Part shown: piece after piece, positions 34,848-41,903 of the stretch
Layout: each line of letters opens with the position of its first letter
How positions within the stretch are numbered: position 1 is the first letter of the stretch
Assembly (NCBI RefSeq): GCF_029255285.1
Contig: NZ_JAPUVI010000063.1
Span: forward strand, 1-46,245
DNA length: 46,245 nucleotides
DNA from: Accumulibacter sp.
GTDB taxonomy: Bacteria; Pseudomonadota; Gammaproteobacteria; Burkholderiales; Rhodocyclaceae
Reading direction: 5' to 3'
The notes under the pieces: model-generated
Told to the model about the DNA's origin: nothing
The model's input: only the letters and a program-made list of their open reading frames with translations
Database searches by the model: none
Made by a program: the position numbers and the translations under genes

Positions 34848-35705
34848 ATGGCCGAGCGTTCCGTCGTTGCCGACTCGGCCGCGCCCTTCTTCCCCGAGTG
34901 CTTTCCGCCCGCCTGGGCCGGCGCCTGGGGAGAAGACGAGTTCGGTTTGTGGGCGGCGCTGGAAGTCGGTGGCGTTCGGCAGCGCTTCCGCTGGATCGTT
35001 CCCGGGCGTTTCCTGATGGGTTCGCCGGCCGACGAGCCGGAGCGTCTTAGTGACGAAGAGCAACACGAAGTGACGCTGAGCGAAGGCTTCTGGCTGGCCG
35101 ACACGGCCTGCACGCAAGCTTTGTGGCAGGCGGTGCTGGGCGACAATCCGAGCCGCTTCCGGGACGACCCGCGCCAGCCGGTCGAGCGAGTGAGTTGGGA
35201 CGACGCGCAGCGCTTGTTGGCCGAGTTGAATCGGCGCGTCGCGGCTTTGTCGGCACGCTTGGCTAGCGAAGCCGAATGGGAATACGCGTGCCGGGCGGGG
35301 ACGACGACGCCGTTCTCCTTCGGCGCGAACATCGGTCCCGAGCAGGTCAACTACGACGGCACCTACCCCTACGCCGGAGGCCGCAAGGGCCTCTTTCGGG
35401 GCAAGACGGTGGTGGTCGCATCGCTGCCGGCGAACGCGTGGGGGCTTTACGAGATGCACGGCAACGTCTGGGAGTGGTGTGCCGACGGGTACGGGGAGTA
35501 CGCGAGCGGGCCGCAGGTGGACCCGCGTGCTGCGCTGGAAGGCGCCCTCCGCGTGTTGCGCGGTGGCTCGTGGAGCGACGGTGGCAGGGACGTGCGTTCC
35601 GCCCAGCGCGCCGGGGGCGTGCCTGGCGGGCGCGCCGGCATCGTCGGGTTCCGGCTCGCCCTAGGTCCCAGCAGGCCGGCGGAGCCGGCGAGGGGAGAGC
35701 GGTGA
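34848..35705 (+). CDS. FGE-sulfatase-domain protein: DGR target 2
   Basis: This 285-residue protein starts at the ATG at 34848 with a GGAG 8 bases upstream. A short leader (PPAWAGAWGEDEFGLWAALE) precedes an FGE-sulfatase/C-type-lectin-fold domain (about 40-275) nearly identical to that of target 1: GRFLMGSPADEPERLSDEEQ, WEYACRAGTTTPFSFGANI, LYEMHGNVWEWCADGYGEY and GFRLALGPS. VR2 encodes about residues 232-274. The vWA part is missing, so this is a free-standing recognition domain. A 1-nt deletion relative to copy 1 right after the VR ends the protein 11 residues later, while target 1 reads on. No signal peptide is seen. Confidence 0.9.
   Translation: MAERSVVADSAAPFFPECFPPAWAGAWGEDEFGLWAALEVGGVRQRFRWIVPGRFLMGSPADEPERLSDEEQHEVTLSEGFWLADTACTQALWQAVLGDNPSRFRDDPRQPVERVSWDDAQRLLAELNRRVAALSARLASEAEWEYACRAGTTTPFSFGANIGPEQVNYDGTYPYAGGRKGLFRGKTVVVASLPANAWGLYEMHGNVWEWCADGYGEYASGPQVDPRAALEGALRVLRGGSWSDGGRDVRSAQRAGGVPGGRAGIVGFRLALGPSRPAEPARGER
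35541..35668 (+). repeat. DGR variable repeat 2 (VR2)
   Basis: 128 bp aligned without gaps to TR. Between 35574 and 35641 there are 16 substitutions, all at TR adenines: 12 to G, 2 to C, 2 to T. Flanks are identical to TR apart from the G for C right after CTAG. Four codons (2, 3, 13 and 14 of the mutable window) carry the same changes as in VR1, while the nine codons between them differ. It lies in frame at the end of target 2. Confidence 0.95.
35675..35689 (+). other. GC hairpin downstream of VR2
   Basis: GCCGGC-GGA-GCCGGC, the same hairpin as after VR1, starting 9 bp past the VR core. It is absent after the TR. Confidence 0.5.
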
Positions 35706-35749
35706 CGGCGGAGCCGGCACCGGAAGCGCCGCCGACCGGGACGGGCGGC

Positions 35750-35787
35750 GGGGGGGGGGGGGGGGGGGGGGGGGCCCCCCCCCCCCC
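35750..35787. repeat. G25-C13 homopolymer junction
   Basis: 25 consecutive G (35750-35774) are followed directly by 13 consecutive C (35775-35787). Such a G-run/C-run junction is typical of poly-G sequencing artefacts joined during assembly, although a genuine slippery tract cannot be excluded. Homology to copy 1 of the target ends at its left edge, so sequence may be missing or rearranged here. Confidence 0.9.
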
Positions 35788-35903
35788 ACGACCCTTCCCA
35801 TTCGCGCCAGACCGACCGCCGGCCCTCGGCGCCGCCAGGGATTGCCAGGCGACCTCCTCGAGGCGGCAGCGGCACAGGGAAATTGTCTCGCCAAGCGGAT
35901 CGA

Positions 35904-35933
35904 TTGCCCAAGGAGTCGTTTGGCCGCTATAAT
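35904..35933 (+). promoter_or_regulatory. Sigma-70 promoter of the rpsF operon
   Basis: TTGCCC (35904-35909) and a perfect TATAAT (35928-35933), 18 bp apart, about 65 bp before the rpsF ATG. It separates ribosomal-protein expression from the DGR operon. Confidence 0.72.
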
Positions 35934-35997
35934 GCGCGGTTTTTCCACCTTGCTCCACCGTTCGCATGGCGGGGGGCTTCAACCGTAAGGAGTGTTC

Positions 35998-36384
35998 ATG
36001 CGCCACTATGAAATTGTTCTGATCGTCCATCCGGACCAGAGCGAGCAGGTGCCGGCGATGGTCGAGCGGTACAAGGCACTGATCGCTGCGCGTTCCGGGC
36101 AGATTTACCGCCTCGAGGACTGGGGACGCCGGCAGCTTGCCTATCCGATCCAGAAGTTGCACAAGGCGCACTATGTTCTGATGAACATCGAGTGTGACAA
36201 CACGACGCTGGCCGAACTGGAGCACGGCTTCAAGTTCAACGACGCCATTCTTCGTCATCTGACGATCCGCACCAAGCGCGCGGTGACCTCGCCGTCGCCG
36301 ATGATGAAGGACGAGAAGTCGAAGTCGATGCTCGAAGTTCGCGAGCCGGCGGCGGGGGAAGCGGCCGGGCAGCCCGCCGCCTGA
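35998..36384 (+). CDS. rpsF: 30S ribosomal protein S6
   Basis: This 128-residue protein starts at the ATG at 35998 ([20 protein letters not shown]) after AAGGAG. It contains [20 protein letters not shown] and [10 protein letters not shown], the S6 signatures, with an acidic/Ala-rich tail. S6 binds S18 on the 30S platform. First gene of rpsF-priB-rpsR-rplI. Confidence 0.97.
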   Translation: MRHYEIVLIVHPDQSEQVPAMVERYKALIAARSGQIYRLEDWGRRQLAYPIQKLHKAHYVLMNIECDNTTLAELEHGFKFNDAILRHLTIRTKRAVTSPSPMMKDEKSKSMLEVREPAAGEAAGQPAA

Positions 36385-36398
36385 TTGTCGAGGCTGCG

Positions 36399-36728
36399 CT
36401 GAATCGCGTCGAGCTGACCGGAACCCTGATCGAGCGCAAGGCGCTGCGTTTCACGCCGGCCGGCGTGCCGGTCAGCGAATGCCTGATCGGGCACCAGTCG
36501 GAACAGCTCGAAGCCGGCAGCCGGCGGCGCGTCGAATGCGAAGTCCAGGCGATTGCCCTGGGCAGCGTGGCGCAGTGGCTGCAGGCGGCGGCTCCGGGCG
36601 CGGAGCTTCGTCTGACCGGCTTTCTGGCGGCGCGCAGCCGGCACAGCAAGCAGCCGAGACTGCATGTAACTACGATCGAATTTGTCGAAGGAAATCGAGA
36701 TGGCAAGGTTCTTCAAGAAGAAGGATGA
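36399..36728 (+). CDS. priB: Primosomal replication protein N (PriB)
   Basis: Single-stranded-DNA-binding OB-fold protein of the restart primosome. The frame reads [20 protein letters not shown], then [12 protein letters not shown] and [20 protein letters not shown], as in PriB. No in-frame ATG, GTG or TTG precedes the conserved start; I place it at CTG 36399, just before the Asn-Arg-Val of the family start, with GAGG five bases upstream, giving 109 residues. The gene overlaps rpsR by 29 bp. Confidence 0.88.
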   Translation: MNRVELTGTLIERKALRFTPAGVPVSECLIGHQSEQLEAGSRRRVECEVQAIALGSVAQWLQAAAPGAELRLTGFLAARSRHSKQPRLHVTTIEFVEGNRDGKVLQEEG

Positions 36729-36975
36729 CAAGAACGTCAAGAAACGTGGCAGCGGCCTGTTCAAGCGGCGCAAGTTCTGCCGCTTCACGGCCGAGAAGAT
36801 GGAGGAGATCGACTACAAGGATGTCGATCTGTTCAAGGAGTACGTCGCCGAAAACGCCAAGATCATGCCGGCCCGTCTGACCGGCACCAAGGCCGGCTAT
36901 CAGCGGATGCTGTCGGTGGCGATCAAGCGTGCGCGCTTTCTGGCGCTGTTGCCGTACACCGACAATCACCAGTAA
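36700..36975 (+). CDS. rpsR: 30S ribosomal protein S18
   Basis: This 91-residue basic protein starts at the ATG at 36700 ([20 protein letters not shown]), preceded by AAGGA. It contains [20 protein letters not shown] and [20 protein letters not shown], the S18 motifs. An upstream in-frame start at 36682 is less likely because the ribosome site fits the ATG at 36700. Confidence 0.96.
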   Translation: MARFFKKKDDKNVKKRGSGLFKRRKFCRFTAEKMEEIDYKDVDLFKEYVAENAKIMPARLTGTKAGYQRMLSVAIKRARFLALLPYTDNHQ

Positions 36976-36989
36976 GCGAGGACGGAACG

Positions 36990-37448
36990 ATGCAAATTAT
37001 TCTCATGGAGAAAATCGCCAACCTCGGCAATCTCGGCGATCTGATCAAGGTCAAGGACGGCTACGCGCGCAATTTCCTGATCCCGAAGGGCAAAGCCAAG
37101 CGGGCCACGCCGCTTGCCCTGAAGGAATTCGAGGCCAAGCGCGCGGAACTCGAGAAGGTGGCGGCCGAGAAACTGGCGGCCGCCCAGGCGCGGGCCGACG
37201 AACTCGCCGGCGTGGTGGTCAGGATCGCGCGCAAGGCGGGGGTCGATGGCCGTCTGTTCGGCTCGGTGACCAACTTCGACGTCGCCGACGGTCTGCGGGC
37301 GCTGGGCTTCGAGGTCGAGAAATCCTCCGTGCGCATGCCGGCCGGGCCGCTCAAGACGATTGGCGAGAGCCAGTTGGCGGTGGCCTTGCACGGCGACGTG
37401 ACGGCGACCATCACGGTGGCCGTGGTGGCCGAGCAGATGAAGCTGTAA
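36990..37448 (+). CDS. rplI: 50S ribosomal protein L9
   Basis: This 152-residue protein has the L9 N-terminal signature [40 protein letters not shown], a long connecting helix ([20 protein letters not shown]) and the C-terminal domain with [14 protein letters not shown]. Last gene of the ribosomal operon before the terminator at 37487. Confidence 0.97.
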   Translation: MQIILMEKIANLGNLGDLIKVKDGYARNFLIPKGKAKRATPLALKEFEAKRAELEKVAAEKLAAAQARADELAGVVVRIARKAGVDGRLFGSVTNFDVADGLRALGFEVEKSSVRMPAGPLKTIGESQLAVALHGDVTATITVAVVAEQMKL

Positions 37449-37486
37449 GGCTTTCTCCGCGCCGCGGCGCGGCGCCCCCGTGCGAA

Positions 37487-37515
37487 AGCCTTGCCGAAGG
37501 GCAAGGCTTTTTTTC
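37487..37515 (+). terminator. Rho-independent terminator after rplI
   Basis: AGCCTTGCC, loop GAAG, GGCAAGGCT followed by seven or more T residues. A textbook intrinsic terminator closing the rpsF-rplI operon. Confidence 0.93.
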
Positions 37516-37585
37516 GTCCGCCCGTCAGGAAGCGGCGCGGGCGCGCTAAACTCGCGGTCCTCTTTGTCTGGTTGGCGGATTCTTC

Positions 37586-39031
37586 ATGGCCAGGTCCTTC
37601 GATTCATCTTCCTCGCAAAGCGGGCAAGGCCCGGACTCTCGCGCGGCGCGACGCGAGCGGGGTGCGCCGGCCGCTTCCGTGCTCGCCGAACTGCGCGTGC
37701 CGCCGCATTCGCTGGAGGCCGAGCAATCGGTTCTCGGTGGCTTGCTGCTCGACAACACGGCCTTCGACAAGATCGCCGACCTGATTTCCGAGGGCGATTT
37801 CTACCGCGACGAGCACAAACGCATCTACCGGCAGATCCGCAAGCTGCTCGACCGCGGCAAGCCGGCCGACGCGGTGACGGTGGCCGAGGGCCTCGATCAG
37901 GCGGGAGAGGGCAAGGAAACCGGCGGGCTGGCCTATCTCGGCGAACTGGCGGCCAACACGCCGTCGGCGGCGAACATCCGGCGCTACGCCGAAATCGTCC
38001 GCGAGCGGGCCATCCTGCGCCAACTGGTGAGCGCCGGCGACGAGATTGCGGGCAGTGCGCTCAACCCGCTCGGGCGCGAGGCGAAAACCTTGCTCGACGA
38101 GGCGGAGGCGAAGGTTTTCGCGATCGCCGAAGGCGGTCTTCGTCACCAGAGCGGCTTCGTGCACATCAATCCGCTGCTCACGCAGGTGGTCGAGCGCATC
38201 CAGGAACTGCACGATCGCGACAATCCGTCGGATATCACCGGCGTCCCGAGCGGCTATCACGACCTCGACGGGAAGACTTCGGGCCTGCAGGGCGGCGACC
38301 TGCTGATCGTCGCCGGCCGCCCGTCGATGGGCAAGACCTCGTTCGCGCTGAACATCGCCGAACACGTGGCGATCGAGGTGGGTCTGCCGGTGGCCATTTT
38401 CTCGATGGAGATGGGCGGCACGCAACTGGCCATGCGCATGCTGTCGTCGGTCGGTCGGCTCGACGCGCATCGCGTGCGTACCGGCCGCCTCAACGACGAG
38501 GAGTGGTCGCGCCTTTCCTTTGCGCTGGGCAGGATGCACGAAGCGCCGATCTATATCGACGAGACGCCGGCTCTCAACCCGATCGACCTGCGCGCCCGCG
38601 CGCGCCGCCTGCACCGCCAGTGCGGCCAGCTCGGGCTGATCGTCGTCGACTATCTGCAGTTGATGTCCGCCACCTCGCACGGCGAGAACCGGGCGACCGA
38701 GATCTCGGAAATCTCGCGTTCGCTGAAGGGACTGGCGAAGGAACTCGGCGTTCCGCTGATGGCTCTCTCGCAGCTCAACCGCTCGCTCGAGCAACGGCCG
38801 AACAAGCGTCCGGTGATGTCGGATCTGCGCGAATCGGGGGCCATCGAGCAGGATGCGGACGTCATCATGTTCATTTATCGCGACGAGGTGTACAACCCGG
38901 ATACGCCCGACAAGGGCGTGGCCGAAATCATCATCGGCAAGCAGCGCAACGGACCGATCGGCACCCTTCGCCTGACCTTCCTGGGCGAGTACACGCGCTT
39001 CGAGAATTTCGCCAGCCCGGGCGCTTATTGA
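37586..39031 (+). CDS. dnaB: Replicative DNA helicase DnaB
   Basis: This 481-residue hexameric helicase has the N-terminal domain (RVPPHSLEAEQSVLGGLLLD, about 40-140) and the RecA-like C-terminal motor with GDLLIVAGRPSMGKTSFALN (Walker A), AIFSMEMGGTQLAMRM, LIVVDYLQLMS (Walker B) and LRESGAIEQDADVIMFIYRD. Full length. The position after rplI is conserved in many proteobacteria. Confidence 0.97.
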   Translation: MARSFDSSSSQSGQGPDSRAARRERGAPAASVLAELRVPPHSLEAEQSVLGGLLLDNTAFDKIADLISEGDFYRDEHKRIYRQIRKLLDRGKPADAVTVAEGLDQAGEGKETGGLAYLGELAANTPSAANIRRYAEIVRERAILRQLVSAGDEIAGSALNPLGREAKTLLDEAEAKVFAIAEGGLRHQSGFVHINPLLTQVVERIQELHDRDNPSDITGVPSGYHDLDGKTSGLQGGDLLIVAGRPSMGKTSFALNIAEHVAIEVGLPVAIFSMEMGGTQLAMRMLSSVGRLDAHRVRTGRLNDEEWSRLSFALGRMHEAPIYIDETPALNPIDLRARARRLHRQCGQLGLIVVDYLQLMSATSHGENRATEISEISRSLKGLAKELGVPLMALSQLNRSLEQRPNKRPVMSDLRESGAIEQDADVIMFIYRDEVYNPDTPDKGVAEIIIGKQRNGPIGTLRLTFLGEYTRFENFASPGAY

Positions 39032-39065
39032 CTTCGCGGCGCGCGCGGCTGGCGGCCGCGCCGGC

Positions 39066-40370
39066 TCAGCCGTCTACCCGGCTGGCCGTGACGGTGTAGG
39101 CGAGGCGGCTGGAGTCGCCGCTGTCGAAACGGCTGCCGGCTGTCTCGGCCTGCGGGAAGACCAGGAAGGGAAGCGTCCGCCCGCTGGCGCCACGCAGTTT
39201 GACGTCGAGCGCGACGTTGTAGGCGATCCAGTTTACTTCCCAGAATCCGAACAGCAGCTTACGGAGAACCACCAGCTTGGCATCGCCGCCGGTCAGGCGT
39301 TCGTCGTGGATGGACTTGCGGACGTCCGCCGGGTCGACGGGAATCCAGCCGTAACCGGGGGTATAGAACTCGGCGCGACAGTGCTGCGCGGCGCGCAGGT
39401 TGCCGACCGCGCCGAGGCCGGTAAAGAGTCGCGAGCTATCGACCCGCAAACCGAAAACCGGGCGCGCCGGAATTCCGATCGAACGGCACAAGGCGACGAA
39501 AAGCAGCGAGATGTCGGCGCTGCGGCCGCTCAACTGGCCGCTGTCGAGCATCGCCTCGACGTCGCCGCGGCCGATGCCGGCGACCGACGGGTCGAAGGCG
39601 GTGTTTTCGATCACCCAGTCGTAGATCGCCTTGCCCTGCGCGACCGGATCCTTGATCCGGCCGATCGCTCTTTCGGCGGTACGGCGGACGAGTCCGTCGG
39701 TGGGAATCAGATGGGTGGCTTGCAGACAGCGGCGGAGCACTTCGTTGCGTTCGGCGACGCTGCCGCGTCGCGTGATGTCGAAGTGGCGTTCCTGTTTCGC
39801 GACCTGGCTGACGAGCTGGAGCTGCGGCGTGGCGACGCCTTCCTTCCAGTCGGCGTAGAAGACTTCCATCTCCGCCACCGGGTCGCGGTAGATGCCCGCG
39901 CTCTCGAAATTCCCTTGCCAGCTATGGCCCAGCGACCGCTGCCAGGAGGTGTCCTTGTACTGTGCCAGCGGCAGCCAGAGGCGCGTCCGGCCGCTGACGT
40001 TGCCCAGCGTGATGAGCGTCGTGACGTCGTAGGTTCGCCACTGTGGCAGCGGTTCGTCCGGCAGGCTGACGGCGTTGCGCGGTTCGCTCGCGACAGGCGG
40101 GGGAGGGGCGGGCGCGACGGCGGCCGGCGCCGGCGTATCGACCACGGGCCGGTAGCTCCGCCCGCCGCCGCGCCGAGCCGCGGTTCTGCCTTCAGGCTTC
40201 GTGGCGCCGCGAGCGCTGCTCTTGCCGCTCGGCTTGGCGCTGGACTTGGCGGCCGCTTTCGTGGTGGTTTGACTGCCGCCGCCGGTCTTCTTCTTGTTGG
40301 CGGCGAGTGCCGTCGACGGTGCAAGCAGCGACAGCAGCGCCGAAGCAGCAAGGAATTCACGTCGTTTCAA
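39066..40370 (-). CDS. Exported transglutaminase-like protein, catalytic Cys replaced by Ser
   Basis: I place the start at TTG 40370 (LKRREFLAASALLSLLAPST), with GGAGAG upstream, giving 434 residues. The RR-x-FL plus hydrophobic stretch looks like a Tat or Sec signal. A Lys/Ala/Ser-rich linker follows, then a transglutaminase-like domain (about 250-350). Where relatives read G.CAD, this protein reads LSGRSADISLLFVALCRSIG, so the catalytic Cys is Ser (residue 284). The His (AAQHCRAEFY) and Asp (WIPVDPADV) remain. It is probably inactive as a classical Cys enzyme or uses Ser. Expected location: envelope. Confidence 0.8.
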   Translation of the reverse strand: MKRREFLAASALLSLLAPSTALAANKKKTGGGSQTTTKAAAKSSAKPSGKSSARGATKPEGRTAARRGGGRSYRPVVDTPAPAAVAPAPPPPVASEPRNAVSLPDEPLPQWRTYDVTTLITLGNVSGRTRLWLPLAQYKDTSWQRSLGHSWQGNFESAGIYRDPVAEMEVFYADWKEGVATPQLQLVSQVAKQERHFDITRRGSVAERNEVLRRCLQATHLIPTDGLVRRTAERAIGRIKDPVAQGKAIYDWVIENTAFDPSVAGIGRGDVEAMLDSGQLSGRSADISLLFVALCRSIGIPARPVFGLRVDSSRLFTGLGAVGNLRAAQHCRAEFYTPGYGWIPVDPADVRKSIHDERLTGGDAKLVVLRKLLFGFWEVNWIAYNVALDVKLRGASGRTLPFLVFPQAETAGSRFDSGDSSRLAYTVTASRVDG

Positions 40371-40440
40371 TCGACTCTCCGGTGAGCGCAGGATCCATAT
40401 CGCGAGGAACGAATACAACGGATCGGTGGCTGGAAAACGA

Positions 40441-40468
40441 CCGGGCCGTGTCACAAGACACGGCCCGG
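40441..40468 (-). terminator. Terminator-like hairpin after the PhoH gene
   Basis: CCGGGCCGTGTC (40441-40452) and GACACGGCCCGG (40457-40468) form a perfect 12-bp stem with a 4-base loop. On the reverse strand it is followed by TCGTTTTCC, so termination of the phoH-like gene is plausible although the T-run is short. Confidence 0.65.
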
Positions 40469-40477
40469 CGAGCGAAA

Positions 40478-41902
40478 TTATAGCACCTCGGCGGCGTGGT
40501 CCGCGAGACGGGAGCGCTCGCCACGCTGCAGGGTGATGTGCCCGGCGTGCTGCCAGCCCTTGAAGCGGTCGACGACGTAGGTCAGGCCGGAGCTGCCTTC
40601 GGTGAGATAGGGTGTGTCGATCTGCGCGATGTTGCCGAGGCAAACCACCTTGGTGCCGGGTCCGGCGCGGGTGATCAGCGTTCTCATCTGTTTCGGGGTC
40701 AGATTCTGCGCTTCGTCGATGATCAGGAACTTGTTGAGGAAAGTCCGGCCACGCATGAAGTTCAGCGACTTGATACGGATCCGGTGGCGAAGCAGGTCGC
40801 CGGCGGCGGCGCGCCCCCAGTCGCCGGCCCCGTCGTCGCTCTTGTTGAGCACCTCGAGGTTGTCTTCGAGAGCGCCCATCCAGGGGCCCATCTTTTCTTC
40901 TTCCGTTCCCGGGAGGAAACCGATGTCTTCGCCGACCGGAACGGTGACCCGCGTCATGATGATTTCGCTGTAGCGGCGGTGTTCGACCACCTGTGTCAGT
41001 CCCGCCGCCAGCGTGAGCAGCGTTTTTCCGGTGCCGGCCTGGCCGAGCAGGGTGACGAAATCGATCTCCGGGTTCATCAACAGGTGGAGAGCGAAGTTCT
41101 GTTCGCGGTTGCGCGCCGTGATTCCCCACACGCCGTGCCTGGGATGTGTGTAATCGGTAAAGGTCTCGATCTCGGCCGTCGTCGCCGACGCCTGGCGGAC
41201 GACGGCATGAAGCGGCGTCTCGCCCTCCTGGAAAAGGAACTGGTTGACCAGCAGTTGCGAGCACAGCGGCCCCTCGAGGCGGTACAGCGTGCGGCCGTCC
41301 TTCTTGCAGGACTTCGCTCCCCGAGCAAGAGCTTCCCAGAGCTCGGCCGTCAGCTCGCGTATTCCCGTGTACAGCAGGTCCGTGTCCTGCAGCACCTTGT
41401 CGTTGAAGTAGTCCTGCGCCGCCAGGCCGAGCGTCCGGGCCTTGATGCGCATGTTGATGTCTTTGGAGACGAGGATCACCCGGCGCTCCGGATGCCGGCG
41501 CTGAAGATGGATGACGACGGCGAGGATCTGGTTATCGACCTTGGCGGTCGGCAAGCCCGCCGGGAGATCGGTGCTGATCGCTTCGGTCTGCAGGAACAGG
41601 CGGCCGCAGGCCAGTTCGCGCGACGGTTCGTAGAGCGCGATACCCTGGTCGATGTCGCCGTCGATGCTGTTGACGATCGCCTCGAGCGTACGTGTCACCT
41701 GGCGGGCATTGCGGGCGATCTCCGACATGCCCTTCTTGTGGTCGTCGAGTTCCTCCAGGGTCATGATGGGCAGAAAGACGTCGTGTTCGGCGAAACGGAA
41801 AACGCTCGTCGGATCGTGCATCAGGACGTTGGTGTCGAGGACGAAAAGCTTGCTCGAGCCGCTCCTCTCGCCAGGCGTACCGGCGGTGGGCAGGGGGGTC
41901 AT
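40478..41902 (-). CDS. PhoH-family ATPase with N-terminal PIN domain
   Basis: This 474-residue protein joins a PIN nuclease domain (about 18-150; LFVLDTNVLMHDPTSVFRF, ELDDHKKG and VILVSKDINMRIKA supply the acidic residues) to a PhoH P-loop ATPase (about 245-474; VTLLGQAGTGKTLLTLAAGL, EDIGFLPGTEEEKMGPWMGA and FLIIDEAQNLTPKQMRTLIT). This PIN-PhoH pairing is linked to RNA unwinding and cleavage. The start lies one base after the Bcp stop, so it is co-transcribed with bcp. Confidence 0.92.
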   Translation of the reverse strand: MTPLPTAGTPGERSGSSKLFVLDTNVLMHDPTSVFRFAEHDVFLPIMTLEELDDHKKGMSEIARNARQVTRTLEAIVNSIDGDIDQGIALYEPSRELACGRLFLQTEAISTDLPAGLPTAKVDNQILAVVIHLQRRHPERRVILVSKDINMRIKARTLGLAAQDYFNDKVLQDTDLLYTGIRELTAELWEALARGAKSCKKDGRTLYRLEGPLCSQLLVNQFLFQEGETPLHAVVRQASATTAEIETFTDYTHPRHGVWGITARNREQNFALHLLMNPEIDFVTLLGQAGTGKTLLTLAAGLTQVVEHRRYSEIIMTRVTVPVGEDIGFLPGTEEEKMGPWMGALEDNLEVLNKSDDGAGDWGRAAAGDLLRHRIRIKSLNFMRGRTFLNKFLIIDEAQNLTPKQMRTLITRAGPGTKVVCLGNIAQIDTPYLTEGSSGLTYVVDRFKGWQHAGHITLQRGERSRLADHAAEVL

Positions 41903-41903
41903 C

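Larger units (their letters stand above)
34513..34848 (+). other. Open frame spanning the template repeat (111 codons), uncertain as a gene
   Basis: An ATG at 34513 overlaps the RT stop (ATGA) and the frame stays open to a TGA at 34846-34848 that overlaps the next ATG (TGATG). It reads the TR in the same frame as the VRs (GALRVLRGGSWNN...VGFRLAL), then a basic tail. No ribosome site precedes the ATG. TRs are normally non-coding, and this frame may simply be a relic of a duplicated target-gene end. The double coupling is nevertheless suggestive. Confidence 0.3.
34977..35751 (+). repeat. Segmental duplication, copy 2 (FGE domain plus VR2)
   Basis: 775 bp collinear with 32192-32967. Similarity runs through the VR and about 85 bp beyond, and stops exactly where the G homopolymer begins at 35750. 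Confidence 0.88.

Noticed and set aside
39066-41264. 732-codon frame joining part of the PhoH gene to the transglutaminase-like gene
   Set aside because: The upstream part is an out-of-frame shadow of phoH; a TTG start with GGAGAG and a signal peptide begins the real protein at 40370.
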